This document shows positions 34,633 through 42,555 of a DNA stretch of 64,000 bases, one piece after another. The position numbers were made by a program, and so were the translations under genes. How positions within the stretch are numbered: position 1 is the stretch's first letter; each line of letters starts with the position of its first letter. A model generated the notes under the pieces. It was not told the DNA's origin. It was given only the letters and a program-made list of their open reading frames with translations, and did no database searches. Where the stretch lies: contig NZ_CP107785.1 in assembly GCF_036345915.1 (NCBI RefSeq), forward strand, positions 7,874,001 to 7,938,000, given 5' to 3'. This stretch comes from Nocardia sp. NBC_00565 (GTDB lineage: Bacteria > Actinomycetota > Actinomycetes > Mycobacteriales > Mycobacteriaceae).

Positions 34633-36588
34633 CTAGGTGTCCGAGTGACTACGGGTCGAAGGCAGGAAGGGGCGGAGCAGGTTGGGTTCGGTCGACGGAC
34701 CTGTCTGCCATTCGGCGATCCACGGACCGGTGCCTTCGCTGGGGTCGAAGATGCCTTCCTCCAGCCACTCGTAGCGGCCGTCGAGGACGCCTCGGGTGAG
34801 GGTGCGATCGTCGTCGTCGGTGTTGTCCCACAGTGCGTCGAACAACGTCTTCACTCGGATCCGGGACTGTCGGCTGAAGGTGTCGGCGAGTTCCTCGGCG
34901 GCCTTGGCCTCCGGTGCGCCCGCGGCTCGTAGTGCCTGCGCGCGCACGCAGGCCGCGGAGATCGCGAACAGCTCCGCACCGATATCGACGATGCGACCGA
35001 GGAAGTTCTGCCGGTACTCCAGGCCCGCCTGCCAGCGCGCCATGGCGTACATCAGCGATCTGGCCTGCTTGCGGGAGTTGCGCTCGACGAAGCGCAGATG
35101 CCTTGCCAGCGGACCGAATTCGGGATAAGTCGACGGGACCGTGCCCGCGCCGACCGCCAGTTGCGGGAACCACTTGGCGTAGAAACCGCCCGCACCGACC
35201 GCGGCCTTGGCCTTGTCCTTGAACTCGGCGTTGCGATCGACGAGCGCACCGGCGGCGGACATGTGGGCGTCGGCCATCTCCCTGGCGACCAGCAGCCGCA
35301 TGATCTCGCTGGAGCCCTCGAAGATGCGGTTGATCCGCAGATCGCGGACCAGCTGTTCGGCTCCGACCGCGCGCTCACCACGGGCCTGCAGCGAGGCTGC
35401 CGTCTCGTAGCCGCGGCCGCCGCGGATCTGTACGAGTTCGTCGGCGATCCGGCAGCTCATCTCGCTGGCCCAGAGCTTGGCCAGGGCCGCCTCGATGCGG
35501 ATGTCGTTGCGGGCCTCGTCGCACATCGTGGCCGAGAGGTCCAATGCCGCTTCGAGTGCGTAGGTGGTGGCCGCGATGAAGGAGATCTTCTCCCCGACCG
35601 CCGCGTGCTCGCCGACCGGCCTGCCCCACTGCACCCGCTGCGTACTCCACTCCCTGGCGATCTTGAGCGACCACTTCGAGGCCGCCGTGCACAGCGCCGG
35701 GATGGCGAGGCGGCCCGCGTTCAGGGTGGTGAGCGCGATTTTCAGGCCGTCGCCCTCGCGGCCGACCAGATTGCGCTTGGGCACGCGGACGTTGTACAGC
35801 CGGGTCACGCCGTTCTCGATGCCGTGCAGGCCCATGAACGCATTGCGGCGCTCCACCGTGATGCCCGGTGAATCGGCCTCGACGATGAAGGCGGAGATGC
35901 CGCCGCGGTGGCCCTCGCTCTTGGGTATCCGGGCCATCACCACCAGCAGTTCGGCGACGACGCCATTGGTGGTCCAGAGCTTGACGCCGTTGATCTCGTA
36001 GGCCTCGCCGTCCGCGGTCGGGGTGGCGAGGCTCGCCATGCGGGCCGGATCGGAGCCGACATCGGGTTCGGTGAGCAGGAACGCGCTGACCGCCCCCGCC
36101 GCGCAGCGGGGCAGGAATTCGGCCTTCTGCTCGGCGGTGCCCGCCAGCTTCAGCGGTTCGGGCACGCCGATCGACTGGTGCGCCGAGAGCAGGACGCCGA
36201 GGCTGGGGTGTGCGGAGCCGACCAGCATCAGCGCCCGGTTGTAGCCGACCTGGGACAGGCCTTGACCGCCGTACTCGGTCGGGATCTTGAGGCCGAAGCA
36301 GCCGAGTTCGGCCAGGCCCTTCACGTATTCGTCCGGAATCTTGGATTCGGTCTCGATGACGCTGCCGTCGATCGATTCGCAGAACGGCCGCAGCCGGGCC
36401 AGATAGGCCTCGGTGCGCGCGGCGTCCTCGTCGCTGGGCTGGGGATAGGGGTGGATCAGATCGAGCCGGAATCGTCCGAGAAACATCTCCTTCGCGAACG
36501 ATGGTTTGGCCCAACTGGTTTCGCGGGATTCCTCGACCAGTGCACGTGCCTGTTCTTCGGTGGCGTCGACTTTCGCGGTAGTCGCCAT
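34633..36588 (-). CDS. Acyl-CoA dehydrogenase (FadE-type, long form)
   Basis: A 651-aa flavoenzyme introducing the alpha-beta double bond in acyl-CoA. The FAD/substrate motifs are FLLTEPDVGSDPARMASLAT, LWTTNGVV, the QWGRPVGEHAAVGEKIS stretch and RGGRGYETAASLQARGERAV. The catalytic-base region is RINRIFEGSSEIMRLL. An extra C-terminal domain of about 150 residues resembles the VLCAD/ACAD9 layout, suggesting long-chain substrates. ATG 36588 (MATTAKVDATEE) with GAGGAGG upstream is chosen over the ATG at 36618. A palindrome at 36641 may be its operator. Confidence 0.9.
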   Translation of the reverse strand: MATTAKVDATEEQARALVEESRETSWAKPSFAKEMFLGRFRLDLIHPYPQPSDEDAARTEAYLARLRPFCESIDGSVIETESKIPDEYVKGLAELGCFGLKIPTEYGGQGLSQVGYNRALMLVGSAHPSLGVLLSAHQSIGVPEPLKLAGTAEQKAEFLPRCAAGAVSAFLLTEPDVGSDPARMASLATPTADGEAYEINGVKLWTTNGVVAELLVVMARIPKSEGHRGGISAFIVEADSPGITVERRNAFMGLHGIENGVTRLYNVRVPKRNLVGREGDGLKIALTTLNAGRLAIPALCTAASKWSLKIAREWSTQRVQWGRPVGEHAAVGEKISFIAATTYALEAALDLSATMCDEARNDIRIEAALAKLWASEMSCRIADELVQIRGGRGYETAASLQARGERAVGAEQLVRDLRINRIFEGSSEIMRLLVAREMADAHMSAAGALVDRNAEFKDKAKAAVGAGGFYAKWFPQLAVGAGTVPSTYPEFGPLARHLRFVERNSRKQARSLMYAMARWQAGLEYRQNFLGRIVDIGAELFAISAACVRAQALRAAGAPEAKAAEELADTFSRQSRIRVKTLFDALWDNTDDDDRTLTRGVLDGRYEWLEEGIFDPSEGTGPWIAEWQTGPSTEPNLLRPFLPSTRSHSDT

Positions 36589-36640
36589 GATGTCCTCCTC
36601 GGACGTGATCAGGATCACATTAGAGTGTAGGAGGGTTTGT

Positions 36641-36652
36641 TACCGGCCGGTA
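36641..36652. promoter_or_regulatory. 12-bp palindrome TACCGGCCGGTA
   Basis: A perfect dyad in the divergent spacer between the dehydrogenase (start 36588) and the kinase (start 36741). Similar TetR-type operators precede lipid-metabolism genes in mycolic-acid bacteria. Confidence 0.4.
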
Positions 36653-36740
36653 GATGTCGAGGGAGAGCGTTATCTTCTAATCTGACTGAAACGCCAGGCG
36701 ACGGCGAGGACGTGGCCCACATTCCCGTTGGAGGGCAGGG

Positions 36741-38111
36741 ATGTTGTTACGGCCAGGACAGGTATTCGCGGGGTACTCGATTGTGCGGCCCCTCGGTTCC
36801 GGCGGGATGGGTGCGGTCTACCTGGCTGACGATCCGGCATTGCCGCGGCAGGTGGCGCTGAAGGTGCTCGCCGCGCATCTCGGCGCAAATCACCGATACC
36901 GCAGTATCTTTCGGCGTGAGGCCGAGCTGGTGTGCCGCCTGGACCATCCCAATGTCGTCTCGGTCTACAACCGGGGTGAACAGGGCGATGCCCTGTGGAT
37001 GGCGATGCAGTACGTGGACGGCACCGACGCCGGCGAGCTCATGCACAAGGAATCCGGTGGTCTGGAGCCCAACCGGGCGGCCCACATCGTCTGCGAGGCT
37101 GCCAAGGGCCTGCACCACGCGCACGAGCAGAACCTGCTGCACCGTGATGTCAAACCGTCGAACATCCTGGTGGCCGATGGTGTCGAGGGGGAACGTGTGC
37201 TCGTCGCCGACTTCGGGTTGGCGCGCACGGTCGAGGATGCCGCGACGGTCACCGAAACCGGTTGGCGTGCATGCACTCCCGCATTCGCGGCACCGGAGGT
37301 GCTGGCGGGACGCGCGGTCGATCGGCGGGCCGATATCTATTCGCTCGGTGCGACCCTGTTGGCGCTGCTCACCGGCTCGAATCCGAATGGCCACGCACCG
37401 ACACCCGAGGGGACCAGCACCGTACGGGACAATCCGGAACTCACCCGGGTCCGGCCGGATGTGCCACCGGCGCTGGACGATGTCATCGCCCGCGCGATGG
37501 CGGCGGATCCGCGGCGGCGGTATCAGACCTGCGCGGAGTTCGCGCGTGCGATGGAGCTGGCGATCAGCGATACCGAGCGGTGGACGTACCGGTGGGGGTT
37601 GTCCGGTTTGGTTCGTGCTCCACGCGTCCGCATCGCCGTGCTCGCAGGGATCGCGACCGTGATCGTGGCAGCACTGACGATCGCTGTCTGGCTGATTCCC
37701 CAGCGATCCGATGGCGCGGCCCCGGTAACCGCGCCGCCCACCAGCAGTGCGCCGACAAAGCTGCTGCGGTGCTATTGGCGCGTGCGGGTCGCGCTCGGCA
37801 CCGACTTCTATCTCGAATTACCCAGCGGGACAGCCGATCACGACGACGCGCATTGCGCGCTCAACGAGGGCGATCGGGGCGATTCGGTGACGGCCCTGCG
37901 GCAGGCGCTGACCATGTGCCACGGCATCCAGCTGGATGCGACGACGGTGTACGACACCCCGATGAAGCGCGCCATCAGACATCTGCAGGTCGACCACGGT
38001 GCCGCGGTCGACGGCATCTACGGCCCGGAAACGCGGGCCAAAGCCATCCAGTGGCCGGTATTCCGAGTCGCCGACGGTGCCTTCGACGGCCGATGCGTCC
38101 CAGCTCCATGA
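36741..38111 (+). CDS. Receptor Ser/Thr protein kinase with extracellular peptidoglycan-binding-like domain
   Basis: A 456-aa single-pass kinase. The cytosolic kinase domain (1-275) has the P-loop GSGGMGAVY, Lys41 in VALKVL, catalytic Asp136 in HRDVKPSN, DFG Asp157 in ADFGLAR and activation-loop threonines (TVTETGWRACTPAFAAPE). A membrane helix is at about 296-320 (VLAGIATVIVAALTIAVWLI). The outer segment (about 378-445: GDSVTALRQALTMCHGI, MKRAIRHLQVDHGAAVDGIY) resembles PG_binding_1. No PASTA repeats are present. It is coupled to the EmbR-like gene by an ATGA overlap, as in the pknH-embR arrangement. Confidence 0.88.
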   Translation: MLLRPGQVFAGYSIVRPLGSGGMGAVYLADDPALPRQVALKVLAAHLGANHRYRSIFRREAELVCRLDHPNVVSVYNRGEQGDALWMAMQYVDGTDAGELMHKESGGLEPNRAAHIVCEAAKGLHHAHEQNLLHRDVKPSNILVADGVEGERVLVADFGLARTVEDAATVTETGWRACTPAFAAPEVLAGRAVDRRADIYSLGATLLALLTGSNPNGHAPTPEGTSTVRDNPELTRVRPDVPPALDDVIARAMAADPRRRYQTCAEFARAMELAISDTERWTYRWGLSGLVRAPRVRIAVLAGIATVIVAALTIAVWLIPQRSDGAAPVTAPPTSSAPTKLLRCYWRVRVALGTDFYLELPSGTADHDDAHCALNEGDRGDSVTALRQALTMCHGIQLDATTVYDTPMKRAIRHLQVDHGAAVDGIYGPETRAKAIQWPVFRVADGAFDGRCVPAP

Positions 38112-39232
38112 CCAGCGTAGAGACGGTGGATGTGCGCATCCTCGGCCCGGTCCGGTGGTATGTCGCGGGCCGACCGCTCGCCGTCGGCGGGCCGCTGACC
38201 AGGGCGATGCTCGCGGTACTCGTGCTCAACCGGCGCAATGCCATCTCGCCGACGCGTTTGGCGAACACCATCTGGGACGGTGACCCACCGCCCAGCTTCC
38301 GTGCGAATCTGCACAATCGCATCGCCGAACTGCGGGCCGCGCTGCAGGCCGCCGAGGTGGCGGCGACCGCGATACTGCGCACCGACAGCTCCGGCAACTA
38401 CTGCTTGGACATTCGGGACGAGGACTGCGACCTCGGTCGTTTCGAGCAGGCCAGAACCGCGGCGATGGCCGCGTTCGACACCGGTGACCACGCGCGCGCC
38501 GCCGAGTATTTCCTCCAGGCGCTCGGCGAATGGAGCGGCGCGGCGCTGGACGGTTTGCCGATGTCCACCTTCGTCGAGGCGTTCTGCGCGCATATGGACG
38601 AGGAGCGCCAGCACACACTCGAGGCGCGGCTGGATCTCGAGATCGCCGCCGGCCGGGCCGCCGAGGTCATCGGGGAACTGCGTGCGCTGACCGCGCGCCA
38701 TCCGCTGCGCGAAACCCTGTGGGCACAACTGATCACGGCGTTGTACGCGGCGGGGCGACACGGTGACGCGCTCGCGGCCGGTCGGGCGGTGCGCGGGTTG
38801 TTGCGCGAACAGGGCATGGATCCCAGCGACCGGTTGGCCGGGCTGGAGCAGCGGATCCTGCGACATGAGCCATTGCCGAACCCGGCCCGAATTCGCTTGC
38901 GCCTCAACGTGGATTCCAGTGGGTCGACACTCTTGGAGACGCTGGGCCACCTGCAGCTGTATGTGGACGACGGCAGGCGCTATGAGGTGACCAGGGCGGT
39001 TATGACGATCGGCCGCAGCGCGGATAACGACATTCGGCTCGAGGATGCCAAGACCAGCAGGCAGCACGCCAAGGTCGTCGTGGACGGCGAGGTGGTGCGG
39101 ATCGAGGATCGCGATTCGGCCAATGGCGTGTATGTCAACGACCGGCGCGTCCGGGGGTGGGCCGCGCTCGTACACGGCGACCGCATTCGGATCGGTTCGG
39201 TGATGCTCGAGGTGCGGCGTCCGCTGGCGTGA
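38108..39232 (+). CDS. EmbR-like SARP regulator (wHTH-BTAD-FHA)
   Basis: A 374-aa transcription factor. The OmpR-type winged helix (1-100: VDVRILGPVRWYVAGRPLAV, AISPTRLANTIWDGDPPPSF) is followed by the BTAD domain (about 100-250: GDHARAAEYFLQALGEWSG, RHPLRETLWAQLITALYAAG) and a C-terminal FHA domain (about 285-370: MTIGRSADNDIRLEDAKTSR, DSANGVYVNDRR). This is the architecture of M. tuberculosis EmbR, whose FHA binds phosphorylated PknH. Here the kinase is directly upstream with overlapping codons, which supports a phospho-relay pair. Confidence 0.88.
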   Translation: MTSVETVDVRILGPVRWYVAGRPLAVGGPLTRAMLAVLVLNRRNAISPTRLANTIWDGDPPPSFRANLHNRIAELRAALQAAEVAATAILRTDSSGNYCLDIRDEDCDLGRFEQARTAAMAAFDTGDHARAAEYFLQALGEWSGAALDGLPMSTFVEAFCAHMDEERQHTLEARLDLEIAAGRAAEVIGELRALTARHPLRETLWAQLITALYAAGRHGDALAAGRAVRGLLREQGMDPSDRLAGLEQRILRHEPLPNPARIRLRLNVDSSGSTLLETLGHLQLYVDDGRRYEVTRAVMTIGRSADNDIRLEDAKTSRQHAKVVVDGEVVRIEDRDSANGVYVNDRRVRGWAALVHGDRIRIGSVMLEVRRPLA

Positions 39233-39320
39233 GCCTGGCGGCACATCGCGATCAGCTGCGCACAGCGCGGCGACTGCGACTACAGGTGGCCGTATCCGTT
39301 GCCTGCCTGAGCCTTTCGTC

Positions 39321-40502
39321 CTACACGCTGCGCAGATAGCGACCGAAGTGCGGCACCGTGAACCCGATGGTGCCGCGCTCGGCCGAATAGATCAGCCCCT
39401 TCTTGATCAACCCGTCCCGCGCCGGTGAGAGTGAGGCGGGCTTGCGGCCGAGCTCATTGGCCACCGCCGCGGTCGGCACCGGACCGTCGTCGCCCGCCAG
39501 ATCGGCCATGGCACGCATATATTCGCGTTCGGCGGGTGTGGCGCGTTCGTATCGGGAACCGAAAAAGCCCACGGCCAGCTCTTCTTCGGCGCTGGGCGCG
39601 GCCACTTCGACATCCTCCGCGGTGATCGGACTCTCCGGCGCCTGATCCCAGGCCGCCTTGCCGTAGGCCTGCACGAAGTACGGATAGCCATCCGCCCGCT
39701 GGTACAGGGCATTCAGGGCTTCCGAGGTGAACTTCACCTCCTCACGCTCGGCGGGCGCGATGAGGGCCAGATCCGCGGCTTCGCGATCGAGACGATCGAT
39801 GCGGTGGTAGCTGAACAGTCGCTCCGAATAGCTCTTCGAGGCCGAGAGCACCGCGGGCAGGTGTGGCAGGCCCGCGCCGACGACGATCAAAGGCGCGGCG
39901 TCCTGGCTCAATTCGTGACAGGCGCCGCAGATCGCCGAGATATCGGCCGGACCGAGATCCTGCATCTCGTCGATGAAGATCGCGATGCCGACGCCGATAT
40001 CGCTGGCCAGCGCCGCCGCCTCCTTGAGCAGTTCGATCAGATCGATTTCGATATCACCGGAGTCGGCGCGACCGGTGACCGCAGGCACGTCGATACCGGG
40101 CTGCCAACGCTCCCGCATGCCCTTGTCGGCGGTGGAGCGCAGTGCGAAAGCCTTGAGGATGCCGAGGAAGTCGTCGACGCGGTCCTGACTGCGGTGTGCC
40201 ATGGCGATGGCGCGCACGGCCATATGCAGTGCGGACGACAGCGGGCGGCGCAGTTCCTGATCCGGCCTCGCCTCGATTTTGCCGGTGCCCCAGTTGCGCG
40301 AGCCCGCGGCGGAGCGAAGTTGGTTGAGCAGCACGGTCTTTCCCACGCCACGCAGTCCGGTGAGCATCACGCTGCGCTCCGGCCGACCGCGTGCGATCCG
40401 CTCCAGCACGATGTCGAAGGCCTTGAGTTGCTTATCGCGCCCGGCCAATTCGGGTGGGCGCTGTCCGGCTCCGGGAGCATACGGATTCCGCACGGGGTCC
40501 AT
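39321..40502 (-). CDS. AAA-type ATP-binding protein (AAA_16-like)
   Basis: A 393-aa ATPase. Walker A is GLRGVGKT at 49-56, Walker B IAIFIDEMQDL near 174, followed by sensor-like LIVVGAGLPHLPAVLSAS. The C-terminus (about 300-393) is winged-helix-like (TPAEREYMRAMADLAGDDGP, LSPARDGLIKKGLIYSAERG). The layout is that of orphan STAND/archaeal-ATPase-type proteins and resembles helix-loaded regulators or mobile-element ATPases. No partner gene is adjacent on the same strand. The cellular role is unknown. Confidence 0.82.
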   Translation of the reverse strand: MDPVRNPYAPGAGQRPPELAGRDKQLKAFDIVLERIARGRPERSVMLTGLRGVGKTVLLNQLRSAAGSRNWGTGKIEARPDQELRRPLSSALHMAVRAIAMAHRSQDRVDDFLGILKAFALRSTADKGMRERWQPGIDVPAVTGRADSGDIEIDLIELLKEAAALASDIGVGIAIFIDEMQDLGPADISAICGACHELSQDAAPLIVVGAGLPHLPAVLSASKSYSERLFSYHRIDRLDREAADLALIAPAEREEVKFTSEALNALYQRADGYPYFVQAYGKAAWDQAPESPITAEDVEVAAPSAEEELAVGFFGSRYERATPAEREYMRAMADLAGDDGPVPTAAVANELGRKPASLSPARDGLIKKGLIYSAERGTIGFTVPHFGRYLRSV

Positions 40503-40600
40503 GCCCAGACACCGTAGCGCGTTTCGTCAGCCAAATCTGGCCATGTATACGGCGTGTCCTAGATATTGCTAGCGAACTATCGCATTGTTGAGGAGGGCGG

Positions 40601-40620
40601 CCTGCGAGCAGTCGCTCGCG
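40601..40620 (+). repeat. 20-bp dispersed motif CCTGCGAGCAGTCGCTCGCG
   Basis: It differs at two positions from CCTGCGAGCAATCGCTAGCG at 51010, inside the tandem repeat in the PKS gene. Here it is noncoding, upstream of the small gene at 40706. A related TTGCTAGCGA string lies at 40567. Confidence 0.5.
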
Positions 40621-40705
40621 ATCGGTCAGTGCACTATTGCTATCGCCACTGAAATCTCTACGCTGATGGCGATTTGGAGAAGGTCCAGTGCTGGAATGGA
40701 GGGGC

Positions 40706-40963
40706 ATGTCCGAGGAACGATTGCCGACCACCGCCGAGGTGGTCGAGTCCTGGAGCGTTCCCGCCGGGGCCATCGAGGCCGGCCGTATCCGCGCCAATAT
40801 CCTGACCGCGATCGATCGCGGCTATGACGATCCGCAACTCGTCGCCGATCTCGCGGTGGGGCCGCTGGTAATGGCACTCGGTCAGCTCGAGATCGGCTTG
40901 GCCGATGCGAAGCGCCGGATCGATGAGCTCGAGCGGGCGCTGGAGCAGCGGTCCGATGGTTAG
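40706..40963 (+). CDS. 85-aa coiled-coil hypothetical protein
   Basis: ATG 40706 has GGAGG five bases upstream; GTG 40688 is a weaker alternative. The product begins MSEERLPTTAEVVESWSVPA, has a helical middle (DPQLVADLAVGPLVMALGQL) and ends in a charged coiled coil (EIGLADAKRRIDELERALEQ). No family recognised. It is preceded by an AT-rich spacer with the dispersed 20-bp motif and followed by the riboswitch-controlled hydrolase. Confidence 0.6.
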   Translation: MSEERLPTTAEVVESWSVPAGAIEAGRIRANILTAIDRGYDDPQLVADLAVGPLVMALGQLEIGLADAKRRIDELERALEQRSDG

Positions 40964-41149
40964 CCGGATCCGGTTGGGCGACTTCGGTTCGATAACACTT
41001 GTCGCGCCGCCGATATCGTGTCGTGACCTTTCGGGCGTGTCGCAATTCGGGCCGCTCGTCCAGCGGTTTTCTGATCATCCGCGAACATGCTGGTCTGTGG
41101 GCTGGACAACACCGCGTCCGGGTCGTAATCTCTTCGTGACTTAGTGGAG

Positions 41150-41310
41150 TCTGTCGGTTCGTCAGAGAAGCGGCGCCACTGAGTCACCGTCAAACGGCTG
41201 TCGGGGCCAACAGATCTCGACAGTCGTGACCGGGACCCAGAGATTCAACTGGGAGTTGGGCCGTTCTGCCGGTCTCAACCGACAGCTGACCCGGTCGACG
41301 GAAGAGCAGA
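41150..41310 (+). ncRNA. Probable ydaO (cyclic-di-AMP) riboswitch
   Basis: The 3' part reads CAACCGACAGCTGACCCGGT then CGACGGAAGAG, close to the conserved ydaO string CCGACAGCTAACCTCGT-AGGCGT. Upstream lie GGGACCCAGAGATTCAACTG and further paired segments. It precedes an NlpC/P60 cell-wall hydrolase, the commonest ydaO target in Actinobacteria (with Rpf and other hydrolases). The boundaries are approximate. The region is noncoding, which supports GTG 41331 as the protein start. Confidence 0.6.
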
Positions 41311-41330
41311 AAGATCGGAGACTCGGCTCG

Positions 41331-41981
41331 GTGGGTAAACACAGCTTGCAACGGGAATCGCGGATACCGAATTCCGTTAAGGGTGCTCTCGTCATGGGCG
41401 CAGTGGCCGCAACTGGTGCGATGCCCGCGATCCCGGCGATGGCAACTACCATCAACGTCCCAGGCATCGGCGATTTCGACATTCCACAGGAACTCGATCA
41501 GCCGATCCAGCAGATGAACCAGCAGGTCCAGCAGGCGCTCGCCGCGATGCCCGCACCGGCGCCCGCGCCGCAGTTTGCGATGCCGCAGCTCCCCGCCTTG
41601 TTCGATCCGGGCGCCCAGGACATGTTCAGCCACAACACCGCCAGTGATGTCGCACTGGACGCCGCCAAGTCCAAGGTCGGCGCCATGTACTCCTGGGGTG
41701 CCTCGGGTCCGTACAACTTCGACTGCTCGGGTCTGGTCCAGTGGGCCTACAAGCAGGCCGGAATCGAACTGCCGCGCACCAGCTTCGAACAGTCGCACGT
41801 CGGCGCGCCGGTCGCCTTCCATGACCTGCAGCCCGGCGATATCGTCGTGACCAACGGCGGCGGCCACGTCGGCCTGTACGCGGGCGACGGCAAGCTGCTC
41901 AATGCGGTCCAGTCCGGCCAGCCGGTGTCCTACACCTCGCTGCGCCCCGACATGGTTGTTACGGCACGCCGTATGGTCTAA
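41331..41981 (+). CDS. Secreted NlpC/P60 peptidoglycan endopeptidase
   Basis: A 216-aa secreted hydrolase of the RipA/B type that cuts peptide crosslinks in peptidoglycan. GTG 41331 (VGKHSLQRESRIPNS) gives a signal peptide (VKGALVMGAVAATGAMPAIP, cleaved after AMA). A Gln/Pro/Ala linker follows. The C40 domain has catalytic Cys132 in FDCSGLVQWAYKQAG and His179 in GGGHVGLYAGDGKLLNA. The riboswitch-like leader suggests c-di-AMP control of expression. The S4 gene starts three bases after its stop. Confidence 0.9.
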   Translation: MGKHSLQRESRIPNSVKGALVMGAVAATGAMPAIPAMATTINVPGIGDFDIPQELDQPIQQMNQQVQQALAAMPAPAPAPQFAMPQLPALFDPGAQDMFSHNTASDVALDAAKSKVGAMYSWGASGPYNFDCSGLVQWAYKQAGIELPRTSFEQSHVGAPVAFHDLQPGDIVVTNGGGHVGLYAGDGKLLNAVQSGQPVSYTSLRPDMVVTARRMV

Positions 41982-41983
41982 GG

Positions 41984-42391
41984 GTGGCACCCGCCCAACC
42001 GAGTACCAAGAACGCCGCCCCGACACAAGCCCGTGTGGACTCGTGGACGTGGGCGGTGCGTCTTTTCAAGACCAGGTCCGCGGCCGCGGAAGCCTGCCGC
42101 GGCGGGCATGTTCGGGTGAACGGTGTTACGGCCAAACCGGCTCAGCCGGTTCGTCCGGGTGATGAGGTCCGGATCCGCGCCGGTGGTGTCGAGCGCATCG
42201 TCATCGTGGAGCGGCTGGTCACCAAGCGCGTCGGCCCACCGATCGCCGCAACGTGTTTGATCGATCGCAGTCCACCGCCGCCGCCCCGCGAGATTCTCGC
42301 GACCATGCCGCGACGCGATCGCGGCTCCGGTCGGCCGACCAAGCGGGAACGGCGCGAGACCGACCGCCTGCTCGGGCGGCCAGAGGACTGA
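41984..42391 (+). CDS. S4-domain RNA-binding protein (Hsp15-like)
   Basis: A 135-aa protein. The S4 fold is VDSWTWAVRLFKTRSAAAEA then CRGGHVRVNGVTAKPAQPVR and PGDEVRIRAGG. The basic C-terminus (REILATMPRRDRGSGRPTKR ERRETDRLLGR) matches the Hsp15/YrfH family, which bind stalled 50S-nascent-chain complexes. GTG 41984 is two bases past the NlpC/P60 stop, so the genes are probably co-transcribed. Confidence 0.87.
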   Translation: MAPAQPSTKNAAPTQARVDSWTWAVRLFKTRSAAAEACRGGHVRVNGVTAKPAQPVRPGDEVRIRAGGVERIVIVERLVTKRVGPPIAATCLIDRSPPPPPREILATMPRRDRGSGRPTKRERRETDRLLGRPED

Positions 42392-42434
42392 GCCCACGCC
42401 CCTTCCGCGCCGTCCCAGATCGTTTTCGTGCCCT

Positions 42435-42478
42435 CCGCGCCCCTTGTGGAAGCCATAAAGGGCCGATAGAGGGCGCGG
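42435..42478. terminator. Possible terminator hairpin
   Basis: CCGCGCCC and GGGCGCGG pair perfectly across a 28-nt loop that itself contains smaller dyads. It lies between the convergent S4 and antiporter genes. Confidence 0.4.
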
Positions 42479-42555
42479 GATTTGAGGGCTGGGCTGTGCT
42501 CGGTGAGTTGCTCATGTGCTCGCGAAACTGAATGTGACTTGGGAGAGTTGGCAGG

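Noticed and set aside
37262..38107. N-terminal extension of the EmbR-like regulator in frame
   Set aside because: It lies within the kinase gene in another frame; the ATGA overlap and domain start fix the start at 38108.
36741..38111. PknB-type PASTA kinase
   Set aside because: No PASTA repeats occur after the membrane helix; the outer segment resembles a peptidoglycan-binding fold instead.
41226..41330. N-terminal extension of the NlpC/P60 protein
   Set aside because: The sequence is part of a probable riboswitch and would put 35 polar residues before the signal peptide.
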